From Azospirillaceae bacterium (lineage in GTDB: Bacteria > Pseudomonadota > Alphaproteobacteria > Azospirillales > Azospirillaceae): a DNA stretch of 64,000 bases. Every line of letters starts with the position of its first letter. Position 1 is the first letter of the stretch. Positions 26,487-34,638 of this stretch are shown here, piece after piece. Under the pieces are notes generated by a model. The model did not search any database, had not been told where the DNA came from, and saw nothing but the letters and a program-made list of their open reading frames with translations. The position numbers and the translations under genes are program-made. Where the stretch lies: the NCBI GenBank assembly GCA_028283825.1, contig JAPWJW010000004.1, forward strand, positions 438,292-502,291, read 5' to 3'.

Positions 26487-26960
26487 TCAGGTCGCCGATT
26501 GAGCCCCGCCGGGCGGCGTCAGCTGCGGCAGGCCCAACAGGCTGACCAGGGTGCGTCGGGGCTTCACCAGGTCGGCCAGGGTATAGTCGTCCAGCACCGC
26601 CAGGAAGGCCTGCAACGCCTCCTTCAGGGCGGATTTCAGCACGCAGGTGGGGCTGAGGCGGCAGAATTCGGGGTCGGCGTCGCCGAAGCATTCCAGCAGG
26701 TCCAGCTCCTGCTCCGTCGCGCGCACCACCTCGCCGACGCGGATATCCTCCGCCTTGCGGCCCAGGCGCAGGCCGCCGCCCCGGCCGCGGACGGCCTCGA
26801 CGTAGCCCAGCTGGCTCAACTGGTGCACCACCTTCATCAGGTGGTTCTTGGAAATGCCGTAGATCTGGGCCACGTCGTTGATGGTGGCCAGCCCGTCGGG
26901 CTTCAGGGCCAGGTACACCAGGGTGCGCAGCGCATAATCCGTGTAGCTCGACAGCCGCAT
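26487..26960 (-). CDS. nsrR: NsrR, nitric-oxide-sensing Rrf2-family repressor
   Basis: A 157-residue Rrf2-family regulator. The N-terminus MRLSSYTDYALRTLVYLALK and the winged helix (INDVAQIYGISKNHLMKVVH) are typical, and three cysteines (CF, EFC, PTC in LECFGDADPEFCRLSPTCVL) have the spacing and context of NsrR, which binds a NO-sensitive iron-sulfur cluster. NsrR represses NO-detoxification genes and releases DNA on NO exposure. It is downstream of hemerythrin and truncated-hemoglobin genes, with an NsrR-like operator before the first, implying a negative feedback loop. The 5' ATG-rich AT extension was not used. Confidence 0.92.
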   Translation of the reverse strand: MRLSSYTDYALRTLVYLALKPDGLATINDVAQIYGISKNHLMKVVHQLSQLGYVEAVRGRGGGLRLGRKAEDIRVGEVVRATEQELDLLECFGDADPEFCRLSPTCVLKSALKEALQAFLAVLDDYTLADLVKPRRTLVSLLGLPQLTPPGGAQSAT

Positions 26961-27034
26961 CACCGCCTCAGGAAAAACAGCATGGCCAATACATATATAT
27001 AATCTGGGCATTTAAGCCAGCCAGCCGCCCGCGT

Positions 27035-27469
27035 TCAATGCCCATTTGTTGCGGGCCGCTCCACGGCGGCCTTCAGCGTGGCCGCCACGCGGTCGGCGCG
27101 GTCCATGAAAAAGGCGGCGGCCTGGGGGCTGGGGGCGATATCGGCCAGGGTGTCGCGGAACAGGGCCAGCCAAGGTGGGAACAGTGCCGGCGTCAGGCCG
27201 GGCATGGATTGGTGCGCCCGCACCGGCTTGCCGTGATAACGCCCGGTCCACAGCGCCAGCGACGACCAGAAATCCTTCATGCGGGCCAGGTGGGCGGGCC
27301 AGTCGGCGATCGCGGTGTTGAAGACCGGCCCCAGCAGCGGGTGTACCCGCACCCGGGCGTAAAAGGTCTCCACCAGGTCATCGATGAACGCCTCCGTTAT
27401 GCCCATGCCGGCCGCCTGCGCCGCCAGCATCTGGCGTGTCCGCTCACCATCCAGGCGGGGGTTTTCCAT
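27035..27469 (-). CDS. Group III truncated hemoglobin
   Basis: A 144-residue group III truncated hemoglobin. The family signature is visible: ITEAFIDDLVETFYARVRVH, PLLGPVFNTAIADWPAHLAR with the F-W-S-S/A-L block, and the GRYHGKPVRAHQSM segment containing the proximal His region. These heme proteins bind NO and O2; NO turnover is inferred from context. It starts 10 nt after the hemerythrin stop and lies upstream of nsrR, so the three genes form one operon. A second, related globin is encoded at 50.6-51.0 kb. Confidence 0.93.
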   Translation of the reverse strand: MENPRLDGERTRQMLAAQAAGMGITEAFIDDLVETFYARVRVHPLLGPVFNTAIADWPAHLARMKDFWSSLALWTGRYHGKPVRAHQSMPGLTPALFPPWLALFRDTLADIAPSPQAAAFFMDRADRVAATLKAAVERPATNGH

Positions 27470-27479
27470 GCCATCCTCC

Positions 27480-27893
27480 TCAGGCGGCGGCGGTTTCGGC
27501 CAGGCGGTCGTGGCGGGCGTACAGGATGGATTCCTCCTTGTGCCAGCGCAGGTGCAGCATGGCGTGCATCCGGCCGAAATCGATGGCGAATTCCAGGCCC
27601 GAGCCGCCGTCGCGGTACTTGTCGAAGAAGGCCAGGATGTCGCCGCTGATCTTCGTCATCTCCGCGCTGAACTGGTCGGCGTGGGCGCGGGCGCCGGGGT
27701 CGATGCGGGCCAGGTTGCGCAATGCGGGATAGAACTCCGCATCCTCGCGCTGGATGTGGTCCACGAACAGGGCGCGGGCGTCCAGCAGGGCGGCGCGGCC
27801 CTGGGGTGTGCCGATGCCCAGGTCGCGCACGCGCTCCAGCACGGAACGCAGGTCGGCATGGTCGTGGCGCAGGCGGTCGGTCAGGGTGGACAT
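27480..27893 (-). CDS. Hemerythrin-domain protein
   Basis: A 137-residue hemerythrin HHE-type cation-binding protein. Di-iron ligands are seen as H in RHDHADLRSVLE, H/E in FVDHIQREDAEFYPAL and H-x-x-x-H/E in HAMLHLRWHKEESILYA. It is a four-helix bundle that may bind O2 or NO or repair NO-damaged iron-sulfur proteins, as do other hemerythrins near nsrR. The start at 27893 fits MSTLTDRLRHDHADLR. It is the first gene of the NO operon, downstream of an NsrR-type operator. Confidence 0.9.
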   Translation of the reverse strand: MSTLTDRLRHDHADLRSVLERVRDLGIGTPQGRAALLDARALFVDHIQREDAEFYPALRNLARIDPGARAHADQFSAEMTKISGDILAFFDKYRDGGSGLEFAIDFGRMHAMLHLRWHKEESILYARHDRLAETAAA

Positions 27894-27941
27894 GGGGGCT
27901 CTCCGGTTGGCCCTCCCGGCGGGGGGCGTTGCGATGGGATA

Positions 27942-27964
27942 AAGATGCATCATAAATACATCTT
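27942..27964 (-). promoter_or_regulatory. NsrR-type operator upstream of the hemerythrin gene
   Basis: A 23-bp site with arms AAGATGCAT and ATACATCTT around CATAA, matching the known 11-1-11 NsrR box (AAGATGCATTT-N-AAATGCATCTT) at all but three of the 22 arm positions. It starts 49 bp before the hemerythrin start, as expected for a repressor of this operon. The consensus is from E. coli and related work; binding here is inferred. Confidence 0.8.
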
Positions 27965-28278
27965 TAAGGATGTCGAATTTGCGGATGGATGGCATGCGCG
28001 GCCGGCTGTGACGGCCATCGCTTCCCGACCGACTGGGCCGTCGTTGCCGCCAAACGCAACGACAATGACCGGTGGGTTCCCTGTTATGGGCTATCCGCCC
28101 GCGCTAGTTTTCAAGCGACGAAAATGGGGTCCTACTGATTGCGGTTCCAATGGTTGGGGGCCTGGACAATTCGTCCGGTCGACGCTTGTCCGCCCTGGGG
28201 GGACCTTGGCCGCACGTCAACGCCTGGGGGCATGTAAAGGCTCCACCCTGGGCGGCACAAATCAAGGAGACCAGTCCC
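27965..28278. other. Divergent gap between NO operon and cydAB
   Basis: About 310 bp with no credible gene. It would contain the cydA promoter. I looked for an FNR/NsrR box for cydA and found none convincing; TTGCGGTTCCAA (28139-28150) has half-sites 2 bp too close for an FNR box. GGAGACC precedes the cydA ATG. Confidence 0.45.
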
Positions 28279-29683
28279 ATGGATGCGGTAATCCTCTCGC
28301 GTCTACAGTTCGTGTGGGTGGTGGCGTGGCACATCCTGCTGCCCGCCTTCACCGTCGGCATCGCCTCCTACATCGCCCTGCTGGAAGGGCTGCACACCTG
28401 GACGCGGCGTCCGGTCTACCTGGCCGTTTCCAAGTTCTGGATCCGCCTGTTCGCCGTCACCTTCGGCATGGGTGTGGTCAGCGGCATCGTCATGCCCTTC
28501 CAGTTCGGCACGAACTGGAGCCGCTTCACCGACGCCGTGTCCAACGTCGTCGGGCCCCTGTTCGCCTATGAAGGGCTGACCGCCTTCTTCCTGGAGGCGG
28601 CGTTCCTGGGCGTGCTGCTGTTCGGGCGCAAGCTGGTGCCGCCCTGGGCGCATTTCGTGGCCGCCACCATGGTGGCGCTGGGCACCTTGCTGTCCACCTT
28701 CTGGATCCTGGCGGTGAACAGCTGGATGCAGACGCCCCAGGGCTACACCGTCGATTGACGGGCGTTTCTTCCCGGCCAGCTGGGTCGATATCATCTTCAG
28801 CCCCAGCTTCCCCTTCCGCCTGGCCCATGTGGTCAGCGGCTTCTACGTCACCACCGCCTTCGTCGTGCTGGCGGTGGGTGCCTACACCGTGCGCAAGGCC
28901 CGTTTCCCGGAAGAGGGGCGGGTGATGATGCGCATGGCGCTGGGGTTCCTCACGCTGTTCGTGCCCATCCAGATCGTGCTGGGCGACATGCACGGCCTGA
29001 ACACCCTGGAACACCAGCCGGCCAAGCTGGCCGCCATGGAAGGCCTGTGGGAAGGGGGGACGGGCGTCCCCGCCTCCCTCTTCGGGTTCCCCGACCAGAA
29101 GGCCGAGACCAACCATTTCGAGATCGCCGTGCCCAAGCTGGGCAGCCTGTACCTGACCCACCATTGGGACGGGGCGGTGAAGGGCCTGAAGGACTTTCCG
29201 CCCGATGAACGCCCGCCGGTAATCGTCGTCTATTGGGCCTTCCGCATCATGGTGGGGATCGGCCTGCTGATGCTGGCCATCGTCGCCGTCGGCTGGCTGT
29301 TGCGCTGGCGCGGGCGGCTGTACGACACCGCCTGGTATCTGCGTGGGGTGCAATGGGCGGGCGCCTTCGGTTTCATCGCCGTGCTGGCCGGCTGGACGAC
29401 GACCGAGGTGGGGCGCCAGCCTTGGACCGTCTACGGCCTGATGCGCACCGCCGATTCCGTGACGCCGTCGCTGACCGTGTGGGACGTGGTGCTGTCGCTG
29501 CTGATGTACATGGCGGTCTACCTGCTGATCTACCCGACCGGCCTGATGTTCCTGCGGCGCATCGTGCGCAACGGCCCGCTGGACCATGACGCCCAGAACG
29601 ACACGCCGGTGGAAAGCGGCCGGCCGGCCCAGCCGGTGGTGGCCCTGCCGCTGGCCCATATTCCTGAAGGAGACGCCCGATGA
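28279..29683 (+). CDS. cydA: Cytochrome bd-type quinol oxidase subunit I (frameshifted)
   Basis: Subunit I of a bd-type oxygen reductase, about 467 residues after removing one extra T at 28755-28756; read literally it stops at 28758. The N-terminal part holds LSRLQFVWVVAWHILLPAFT with the heme His, and EGLTAFFLEAAFLGVLLFG. The restored part reads DGRFFPASWVDIIFSPSFPF, then HVVSGFYVTT, the Q-loop GRQPW motif (TEVGRQPWTVYGLMRT) and late helices. The protein has about 9 membrane segments. Its short quinol loop suits the cyanide-insensitive (CioA) branch. It oxidises ubiquinol and reduces O2, tolerating NO, which fits its NO-gene neighbours. Downstream cydB overlaps by 4 nt. Confidence 0.93.
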
Positions 29684-30693
29684 ACGGCCCCATCCTCGAT
29701 CTGGTCGGCGTCTGGACGGTGATCCTGGGCGCCGGCGTCTTCTTCTACGTGCTGCTGGACGGTTTCGACCTGGGGGTCGGCATGCTGTACGGCCTGAACC
29801 CCGACAGCCGGTCGCGCGGCATCATCATGAATTCCATCGCCCCCATCTGGGACGGGAACGAGACCTGGCTGATCCTGGGCGGGGTCGCCTTGCTGGCGGC
29901 CTTCCCCCTGGCCTTCGCCATCATCATCCCGGCCCTGTATTTCCCCGTGCTGCTGATGCTGCTGGCCCTGATCTTCCGGGGCGTGGCGTTCGAATTCCGC
30001 TTCAAGGACAAGGAACACCGGGGCTTCTGGGACAACGCCTTCTGTTATGGCTCCGCCGTCGCCACCTTCGCCCAGGGCACGGTGCTGGGCGCCTATATCC
30101 AGGGTTTCCAGGTGGTGGGGCGGCAGTTCACCGGCGGTTCGTTCGACTGGCTGACGCCCTTTTCCGTGGTGACGGGCGTGGGCCTGATGGCGGGGTACGC
30201 CCTGCTGGGGGCCGGCTGGCTGATCCTGAAGACGGAAGGGGACCTGCAGGTCTGGGCGCGCAAACAGGCGCGGCGCGCCCTGGTGCTGGTGCTGGTCGGC
30301 ATCGCGATCGTCAGCCTGTGGACGCCCTACGCCTTGCCGGACATCGCCCAGCGCTGGTTCAGCTGGCCCAACATCGCCTTCCTGGCGCCGGTGCCGCTGG
30401 CCAGCCTGGTCCTGGCCTTCGCCACCTGGCGCAGCCTGGGCCGGGACCATCACGCCTGGCCTTTCGTCTTTTCCATCGGGCTGTTCGTGACGGCCTATCT
30501 GGGCCTGGCCATCAGCCTGTGGCCCAACATCGTGCCCCACAAATATTCCCTGTGGGACGCCGCCAGTTCGGAAAGCACCCAGGCCTTCCTGCTGGTGGGC
30601 ACCCTGTTCCTGCTGCCGGTCATCCTGCTGTACAGCGGCTGGTCCTACTGGGTCTTCCGCGGCAAGGTGAAGGCCGACGCAGGCTATCACTGA
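29680..30693 (+). CDS. cydB: Cytochrome bd-type quinol oxidase subunit II
   Basis: A 337-residue membrane subunit with the usual eight helices. Conserved signatures include LDGFDLGVGML, the NSIAPIWDGNETWLILGG block and a C-terminal SLWPNIVPHKYSLWDAASS. ATG overlaps the cydA stop as ATGA, so both subunits are co-translated. No cydX-like small subunit gene follows; the next gene is convergent. Normal length and no defects. Confidence 0.95.
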   Translation: MNGPILDLVGVWTVILGAGVFFYVLLDGFDLGVGMLYGLNPDSRSRGIIMNSIAPIWDGNETWLILGGVALLAAFPLAFAIIIPALYFPVLLMLLALIFRGVAFEFRFKDKEHRGFWDNAFCYGSAVATFAQGTVLGAYIQGFQVVGRQFTGGSFDWLTPFSVVTGVGLMAGYALLGAGWLILKTEGDLQVWARKQARRALVLVLVGIAIVSLWTPYALPDIAQRWFSWPNIAFLAPVPLASLVLAFATWRSLGRDHHAWPFVFSIGLFVTAYLGLAISLWPNIVPHKYSLWDAASSESTQAFLLVGTLFLLPVILLYSGWSYWVFRGKVKADAGYH

Positions 30694-30712
30694 TGGCAAG
30701 GCGGGGGCCGGT

Positions 30713-31904
30713 TCACGCCGCCAGGCGCGGCCGGCCCCAATAGGGCAGGTAGCGGCCGGCGAACAGGGCGAAGGCCGCCACCCACAGCAGCGCCGATAGC
30801 GCCAGCAGGGCCAGCGGCAGGCCGCCCGACAGGCTGGCGACGATGCGGGCCAGGGCGGCACCATTGACCAGCAGGTAACAGCAGGTGGTGGTCCGGTCGG
30901 CCGTCAGCGTCCGGCCGGTGTGGCCCAGCGATGCCCGGCTCATGACCGCCAGCACCATGGTGCCGATGGACCCGGCGGTCAGGGCGTGGATGGCGGCGGC
31001 GGGTGGCACGGCCGGGGACAGCAGCGTGGCCCCCAGCAGGGCCGCCCCCGCGACCACCCACAGGTAACCGACGTGCAGCACGGCCAGCAGCGGTTCCGCC
31101 GCCGTGGCCCAGCCCCGCCAACGGATGAGGCGCGCCAGGTTCAAAGCGGCGGCGGCCAGCAGCAGCCAGCCCACCGCCTGGACCGTAGGCGCGAAGGCCC
31201 AGCCCAGCAGGCCGGTGTGCAGGCTGGCCAGGGCCAGTTTGTCCACCAGGCCGGGGGGTGGTCGGCGGCAGGGCGGTCCCGCCCCGCTTCACCAGCCAGT
31301 TGCGGGTGAAGGCGGGGATGATGCGCCCGCCGATGGCGGAAATCAGGATGACGATGGCCGCCAGGCCCAGGCGCCAGCCCAGGCCGGCCGGGACGGTGGC
31401 GCCGGCGGCCTCGGCATACATGGCCAAGTCGGCGATGGTCAGCACGGCCAGGGGCACCGTCATCACCAGGTTGCGCCAGTTGCGGGCGATGATGACCTGG
31501 CGCGCCGCGATGACGCCCAGGGTGGCCGGCAAGGCTGCGTCCACCATTGCGGCCAGGGCCGGCGGCACCGTCACGACCAGGCCGGCCAGGGCCAGCAGGC
31601 GGCCCGCCAGCCACAGGGCGACCAGCAGGGCCAGCGGCCGGCCGCGCAGGGGTGGGCGCCCGGTCCAATTGGGCACGGCGGTCAGGATGAACCCGGCCAC
31701 CGCTGCCATGACGAAACCGAACAGCATCTCATGGATGTGCCAGGCCAGCGGGTCCAGCCCGGCGGGCCCCGTCAGCGCGCCGGACAGCAGCGCCACCCAC
31801 AGGGCCAGCGCGATGGCGGCCCAGGATGAGGCCGCCAGGAAGAACGGCCGGAAGCCCTCGGCCAGCAGGGACGGGCCGGTATAGGCGGATGCAGGCGTGG
31901 CCAT
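30713..31904 (-). CDS. nnrS: NnrS family membrane protein (frameshifted)
   Basis: A heme- and copper-binding membrane protein of the NnrS family, about 396 residues after removing one extra C (minus strand) in the C6 run at 31253-31258. It has about 12 helices. Family motifs are GPSLLAEGFRPFFLAASSWA, HIHEMLFGFVMAAVAGFILTA and, in the restored frame, HALTAGSIGTMVLAVMSRAS, LGHTGR. NnrS relieves NO stress and is normally controlled by NO-responsive regulators. An FNR/NnrR-type box lies upstream of its start. It is convergent with cydB. Read literally, the C-terminal half would be lost. Confidence 0.9.
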
Positions 31905-31977
31905 GGGATCTCTCCGGGCAAGGGGCGCCGATGGGGCGCCGACCGGGCCAGGATGGCGCGTGCGTGTCGGCCGAACG

Positions 31978-31991
31978 TTGTGCTGGCGCAA
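31978..31991 (-). promoter_or_regulatory. FNR/NnrR-type box upstream of nnrS
   Basis: TTGTG-CTGG-CGCAA has the 14-bp TTG-N8-CAA geometry of Crp/Fnr-family sites and lies 74 bp before the nnrS start. NO-responsive members (NnrR/Dnr) commonly control nnrS; a Crp/Fnr-family gene occurs at 39.8-40.5 kb. Binding is inferred. Confidence 0.5.
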
Positions 31992-32012
31992 ACAAACGGC
32001 GCATGATGTCCC

Positions 32013-32543
32013 ATGCCTGAGCCCGCGTTTGCCTTGCGGCGATTGTCCCCGGACGACGTGCCGGCCATCGCCGACCTGTATGCCCGCTGCCGGGACTATT
32101 TCCTGCTGGAAGGGGGCGCGCCGCCGACCGTGGATGACGCGCACGTGCTGTTCACCGACATTCCGGAATCGAAACAAGCCGTTGACCAGGCCGTATTCGG
32201 CTGGGGACAAGGCGGCCGGCTGGATGCGGTCGCGGCGGTGCTGTCCGACTATCCGGTGGTGGGGGAATGGTATCTGGGGGTCCTGCTTGTCGACCCGGCA
32301 CGGCGCGGCCAAGGTGTCGGCCGCACCATCTACGGGATGGTCGAGGCCTGGGCGGTGGCGCGCGGCGCCCGTCACATGCGGGTGGCGGTGCTGGAGGCCA
32401 ACACCGCCGCGCATGGATTCTGGCGATCCCTGGGATTTGCCGACCTGCGCACCGTCGCCGCCGAACGGTTCGGGCGCAAATGGCACCGCCGCGTCGAATT
32501 GCGGCGGGATCTGGTGGGCTATGCCAGCGGCACGAGAGTCTGA
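32013..32543 (+). CDS. GNAT-family N-acetyltransferase
   Basis: A 176-residue GNAT acetyltransferase using acetyl-CoA. The core is ALRRLSPDDVPAIADLYARC, the strand GEWYLGVLLVDPARRGQGVG (acetyl-CoA loop R-R-G-Q-G-V-G) and AVLEANTAAHGFWRSLGFAD. The substrate cannot be predicted. The last eight codons and stop are encoded inside the first stem of intergenic repeat copy B. Confidence 0.88.
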   Translation: MPEPAFALRRLSPDDVPAIADLYARCRDYFLLEGGAPPTVDDAHVLFTDIPESKQAVDQAVFGWGQGGRLDAVAAVLSDYPVVGEWYLGVLLVDPARRGQGVGRTIYGMVEAWAVARGARHMRVAVLEANTAAHGFWRSLGFADLRTVAAERFGRKWHRRVELRRDLVGYASGTRV

Positions 32544-32685
32544 CTCGTGCCGCTGTAAGCTGCGACCGCAGCCGCCGGAGCTTTCCGGGGAGCGTAGCGG
32601 ACTGGAAAGCGAGGATGAGCCAAGCGACCGGATGGCAGCAAGCGGCGTCTGAGGGGCGGCATTTGATCCATCAAGATCAAATGCC
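32524..32685 (+). repeat. Structured intergenic repeat, copy B
   Basis: Second copy of the element. Its first hairpin is perfect (CAGCGGCACGAG with CTCGTGCCGCTG) and overlaps the 3' end of the GNAT gene. Then GCTGC-GACC-GCAGC, GCTTTCC...GGAAAGC (against GCATTCC/GGAATGC in copies C and D), GCGACC-GGAT-GGCAGC (a less well-paired fourth stem) and GGCATTTGATC...GATCAAATGCC. It lies between convergent gene ends. Confidence 0.87.
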
Positions 32686-32692
32686 GAGCGTA

Positions 32693-33217
32693 TTAGAGCG
32701 GCCAGTCGCTGCCGGCGACGAAGGCCAGGGCCAGGGCTTCGATGCCGGCCTGGTCCTGCGCGTCGAACCGCGCCGGGTTGGGGCTGTCCAGGTCGATGAC
32801 GCCCAGCACCTGGCCGTCCAGGATCAGCGGCACCACCAGTTCGGAGCGCGAGGCCGCGTCACAGGCGATGTGGCCGGGGAAGGCGTGCACGTCCTCCACC
32901 AGCACGGACTGGCGGCGTTCCACCGCCGTGCCGCAGACGCCGCGCCCCACGGCGATGCGCACGCAGGCCGGCTTGCCCTGGAACGGGCCCAGCACCAGCT
33001 CGCGCGTGCCGCCCAGGTTGCCTTTGGCCGCGTTGCGCATGAAATAGAATCCGGCCCAGTTCAGGTCGGGCAGGGTGGTGAACAGCAGGGCCGACAGGTT
33101 GGCGGCATTGGCGATGGCGTCGCGCTCATCCGTCAGCAGGCCGGACAGGTCCAGGGCCAGGTCGCTGTAGAGGGTGGCCTTGTCGCGCGGCGTGTCGATG
33201 GTGCGGGCTTCGAACAT
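32693..33217 (-). CDS. Free methionine-(R)-sulfoxide reductase (GAF-domain)
   Basis: A 174-residue single-GAF enzyme of the fRMsr (MsrC) family, which reduces free methionine-R-sulfoxide. The signature LNWAGFYFMRNAAKGNLG, LGPFQGKPACVRIAVGRGVC, and IACDAASRSELVVPLILDGQ with the family cysteines are present. It repairs oxidised methionine and draws electrons from thioredoxin in known cases. Start at 33217 has no alternative nearby. Its stop is just after repeat copy B on the opposite side. Confidence 0.92.
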   Translation of the reverse strand: MFEARTIDTPRDKATLYSDLALDLSGLLTDERDAIANAANLSALLFTTLPDLNWAGFYFMRNAAKGNLGGTRELVLGPFQGKPACVRIAVGRGVCGTAVERRQSVLVEDVHAFPGHIACDAASRSELVVPLILDGQVLGVIDLDSPNPARFDAQDQAGIEALALAFVAGSDWPL

Positions 33218-33251
33218 GGGGAAACGAACCTCGGGAGAGACAGGAAGGGTG

Positions 33252-33962
33252 TCAGGCGAATTGTGCCAGCCAGGGGGCGATTATAGCGCGCGCCTGATCG
33301 GCCGCGCGGGTCGCCATCACAGCGCCCTCGCGGCGCAAATCGGGCACCGACAGGCCGGCGGCCGACAGTTCAGCCGCATGGCCCACATACCACAGATCCA
33401 GCCGCGCGGGATCGGCCTCGACATGGAATTGCAGGGCCAGGGCATGGGCGCCATAGCCATAGGCCTGGTTGGCGTAAAGGTGGTTGGACGCCAGGCGCGT
33501 GGCCCCCTGCGGCAGGTCGAAGGTGTCGCCGTGCCAGTGCAGCACCTTGGCACCATCCTCGCCCAACGGCGCCAGGCAGGACGCGCGCCCCACCTCGGTC
33601 AATGCCACCGCCCCCCAGCCGATCTCCTTGGCCGGCCCGGCATAGACCCGGGCGCCCAGGGCGCGGGCCATCAGCTGCGCGCCCAGGCAGATGCCCAGGG
33701 TCGGCCGCCCGGCCGCCAGGCGGCGTTCCAGCAGGGCGATCTCCGCCGTCAGGAAGGGATATGCGGCTTCCTCATAAACCCCGATGGGCCCGCCCAGCAC
33801 CACCAGCAGGTCGGCATCGGCCAAGGCGGGGTCGGCCAGGTCGTCCACCGGCGCCTCGCGATATTCCACCGCCCAGCCTTGCTCCGCCAGCACCGGGCCC
33901 AGCAGCCCCAGATCCTCGAACGCCACATGGCGCAGCGCTATGGCTTTCTTCGGGCTGGGCAT
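33252..33962 (-). CDS. Class I glutamine amidotransferase-like protein
   Basis: A 236-residue class I glutamine amidotransferase (GATase1) domain. The nucleophile is in GICLGAQLMARALG and the catalytic His/Glu in LQFHVEADPARL. An oxyanion strand VVLGGPIGVYEE is typical. GGAGGTTCCGCCC precedes the ATG at 33962, a strong ribosome-binding site that rejects the longer upstream start. Homologues are stand-alone amidotransferases annotated like GMP-synthase domains; the acceptor substrate is unknown. It precedes the fRMsr gene by 34 nt, so they may be co-transcribed. Confidence 0.88.
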   Translation of the reverse strand: MPSPKKAIALRHVAFEDLGLLGPVLAEQGWAVEYREAPVDDLADPALADADLLVVLGGPIGVYEEAAYPFLTAEIALLERRLAAGRPTLGICLGAQLMARALGARVYAGPAKEIGWGAVALTEVGRASCLAPLGEDGAKVLHWHGDTFDLPQGATRLASNHLYANQAYGYGAHALALQFHVEADPARLDLWYVGHAAELSAAGLSVPDLRREGAVMATRAADQARAIIAPWLAQFA

Positions 33963-34046
33963 GGGCGGAACCTCCGGCGGCGGGTTAGAGGTTCTTATAA
34001 ACAGTCGCCTATGGCGCTGGCTCAAGGTTTTTCGTTCCGCTGATGC

Positions 34047-34328
34047 TTACCCGTGCCGTTGCTGGCGCTGCATATAGTCCCGCAGCACGGCATTAATCCG
34101 TGTCTGATAACCATCCCCTTGCTCTTTGAACCAGGCGAGAACATCGGCATCGAGACGAAGGGCGATCGGTTTCTTGATCGGCTTGAACAGAAGGCCGCGC
34201 ACAGCACCGGACCAGTCGGTCACTTCCGGAGCGTCGGGATCTGTAAGGTCAATGTCGCTGTCGGGAAGATCGCGGACCGCATCCAGGGCCGCTTGCTCCT
34301 CAGCCGTCAGTTTTCTAGTGCTCGCCAT
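34047..34328 (-). CDS. brnA: BrnA-type antitoxin
   Basis: A 93-residue antitoxin. The C-terminal half (FKPIKKPIALRLDADVLAWF, then GDGYQTRINAVLRDYM) is the BrnA/ribbon-helix-helix DNA-binding segment seen in CopG-like antitoxins of BrnT. It overlaps the toxin gene by 14 nt on the same strand and the toxin comes first, the usual BrnTA order. Confidence 0.9.
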   Translation of the reverse strand: MASTRKLTAEEQAALDAVRDLPDSDIDLTDPDAPEVTDWSGAVRGLLFKPIKKPIALRLDADVLAWFKEQGDGYQTRINAVLRDYMQRQQRHG

Positions 34329-34590
34329 GCTTGTATGCCTTTCTTTCCGTCCGGTCGGCCCGGCGAACACTGATGATCCGGCCAGGGGCGTCGTCATCGG
34401 GCAAGGTGTGCACGATGAAGAGGGTGACGCCGCTGATCGAGGCCAGGGTATTCCAGCGATCGCCATCCGGATGAGGATCAGGGACGGAAACGGCTAAAGG
34501 GTCATCCAACGCTGCTCGGCCCACGCTAAGGGGCAGGCCATGCTTGCGGCGGTTGGCCTCATCCTTCTTGGGATCCCAGATCCACGCCAT
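34315..34590 (-). CDS. brnT: BrnT-type ribonuclease toxin
   Basis: A 91-residue toxin of the BrnT family, RNA-cleaving proteins of RelE-like fold. Family features: WIWDPKKDEANRRKHGLPLS, followed by ALDDPLAVSVPDPHPDGDRW and a final IISVRRADRTERKAY. The start at 34590 (MAWIWDPKK) follows GAGGG by 5 nt; 34602 is an alternative. Upstream there is a perfect 15-bp inverted repeat suited to BrnA autorepression. Confidence 0.9.
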   Translation of the reverse strand: MAWIWDPKKDEANRRKHGLPLSVGRAALDDPLAVSVPDPHPDGDRWNTLASISGVTLFIVHTLPDDDAPGRIISVRRADRTERKAYKHGEH

Positions 34591-34595
34591 CCGAA

Positions 34596-34631
34596 CCCTC
34601 ATGTCTATACGATAATGTATAGACATGAGGG
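34596..34631. promoter_or_regulatory. Perfect 15-bp inverted repeat between brnT and the OMF gene
   Basis: CCCTCATGTCTATAC and GTATAGACATGAGGG (34596-34610 and 34617-34631) flank a 6-nt spacer. The GTATAGACAT core is the probable operator for brnTA; as a hairpin it could also end the efflux transcript, whose restored stop is at 34639-34641, 8 bp away. No T-run is seen, so an operator is preferred. Confidence 0.7.
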
Positions 34632-34638
34632 CCCGCAA

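Noticed and set aside
26985-27005. NsrR-like AT sequence before nsrR
   Set aside because: Too few consensus matches (only TAT-rich repeats) to count as a fourth site.
28139-28150. FNR-like TTGCGGTTCCAA before cydA
   Set aside because: Half-site spacing is 2 bp too short for the Crp/Fnr geometry.
29373-29693. Proline/alanine-rich antisense ORF over cydA
   Set aside because: Composition and lack of start signal mark it as a shadow of the cydA codons.
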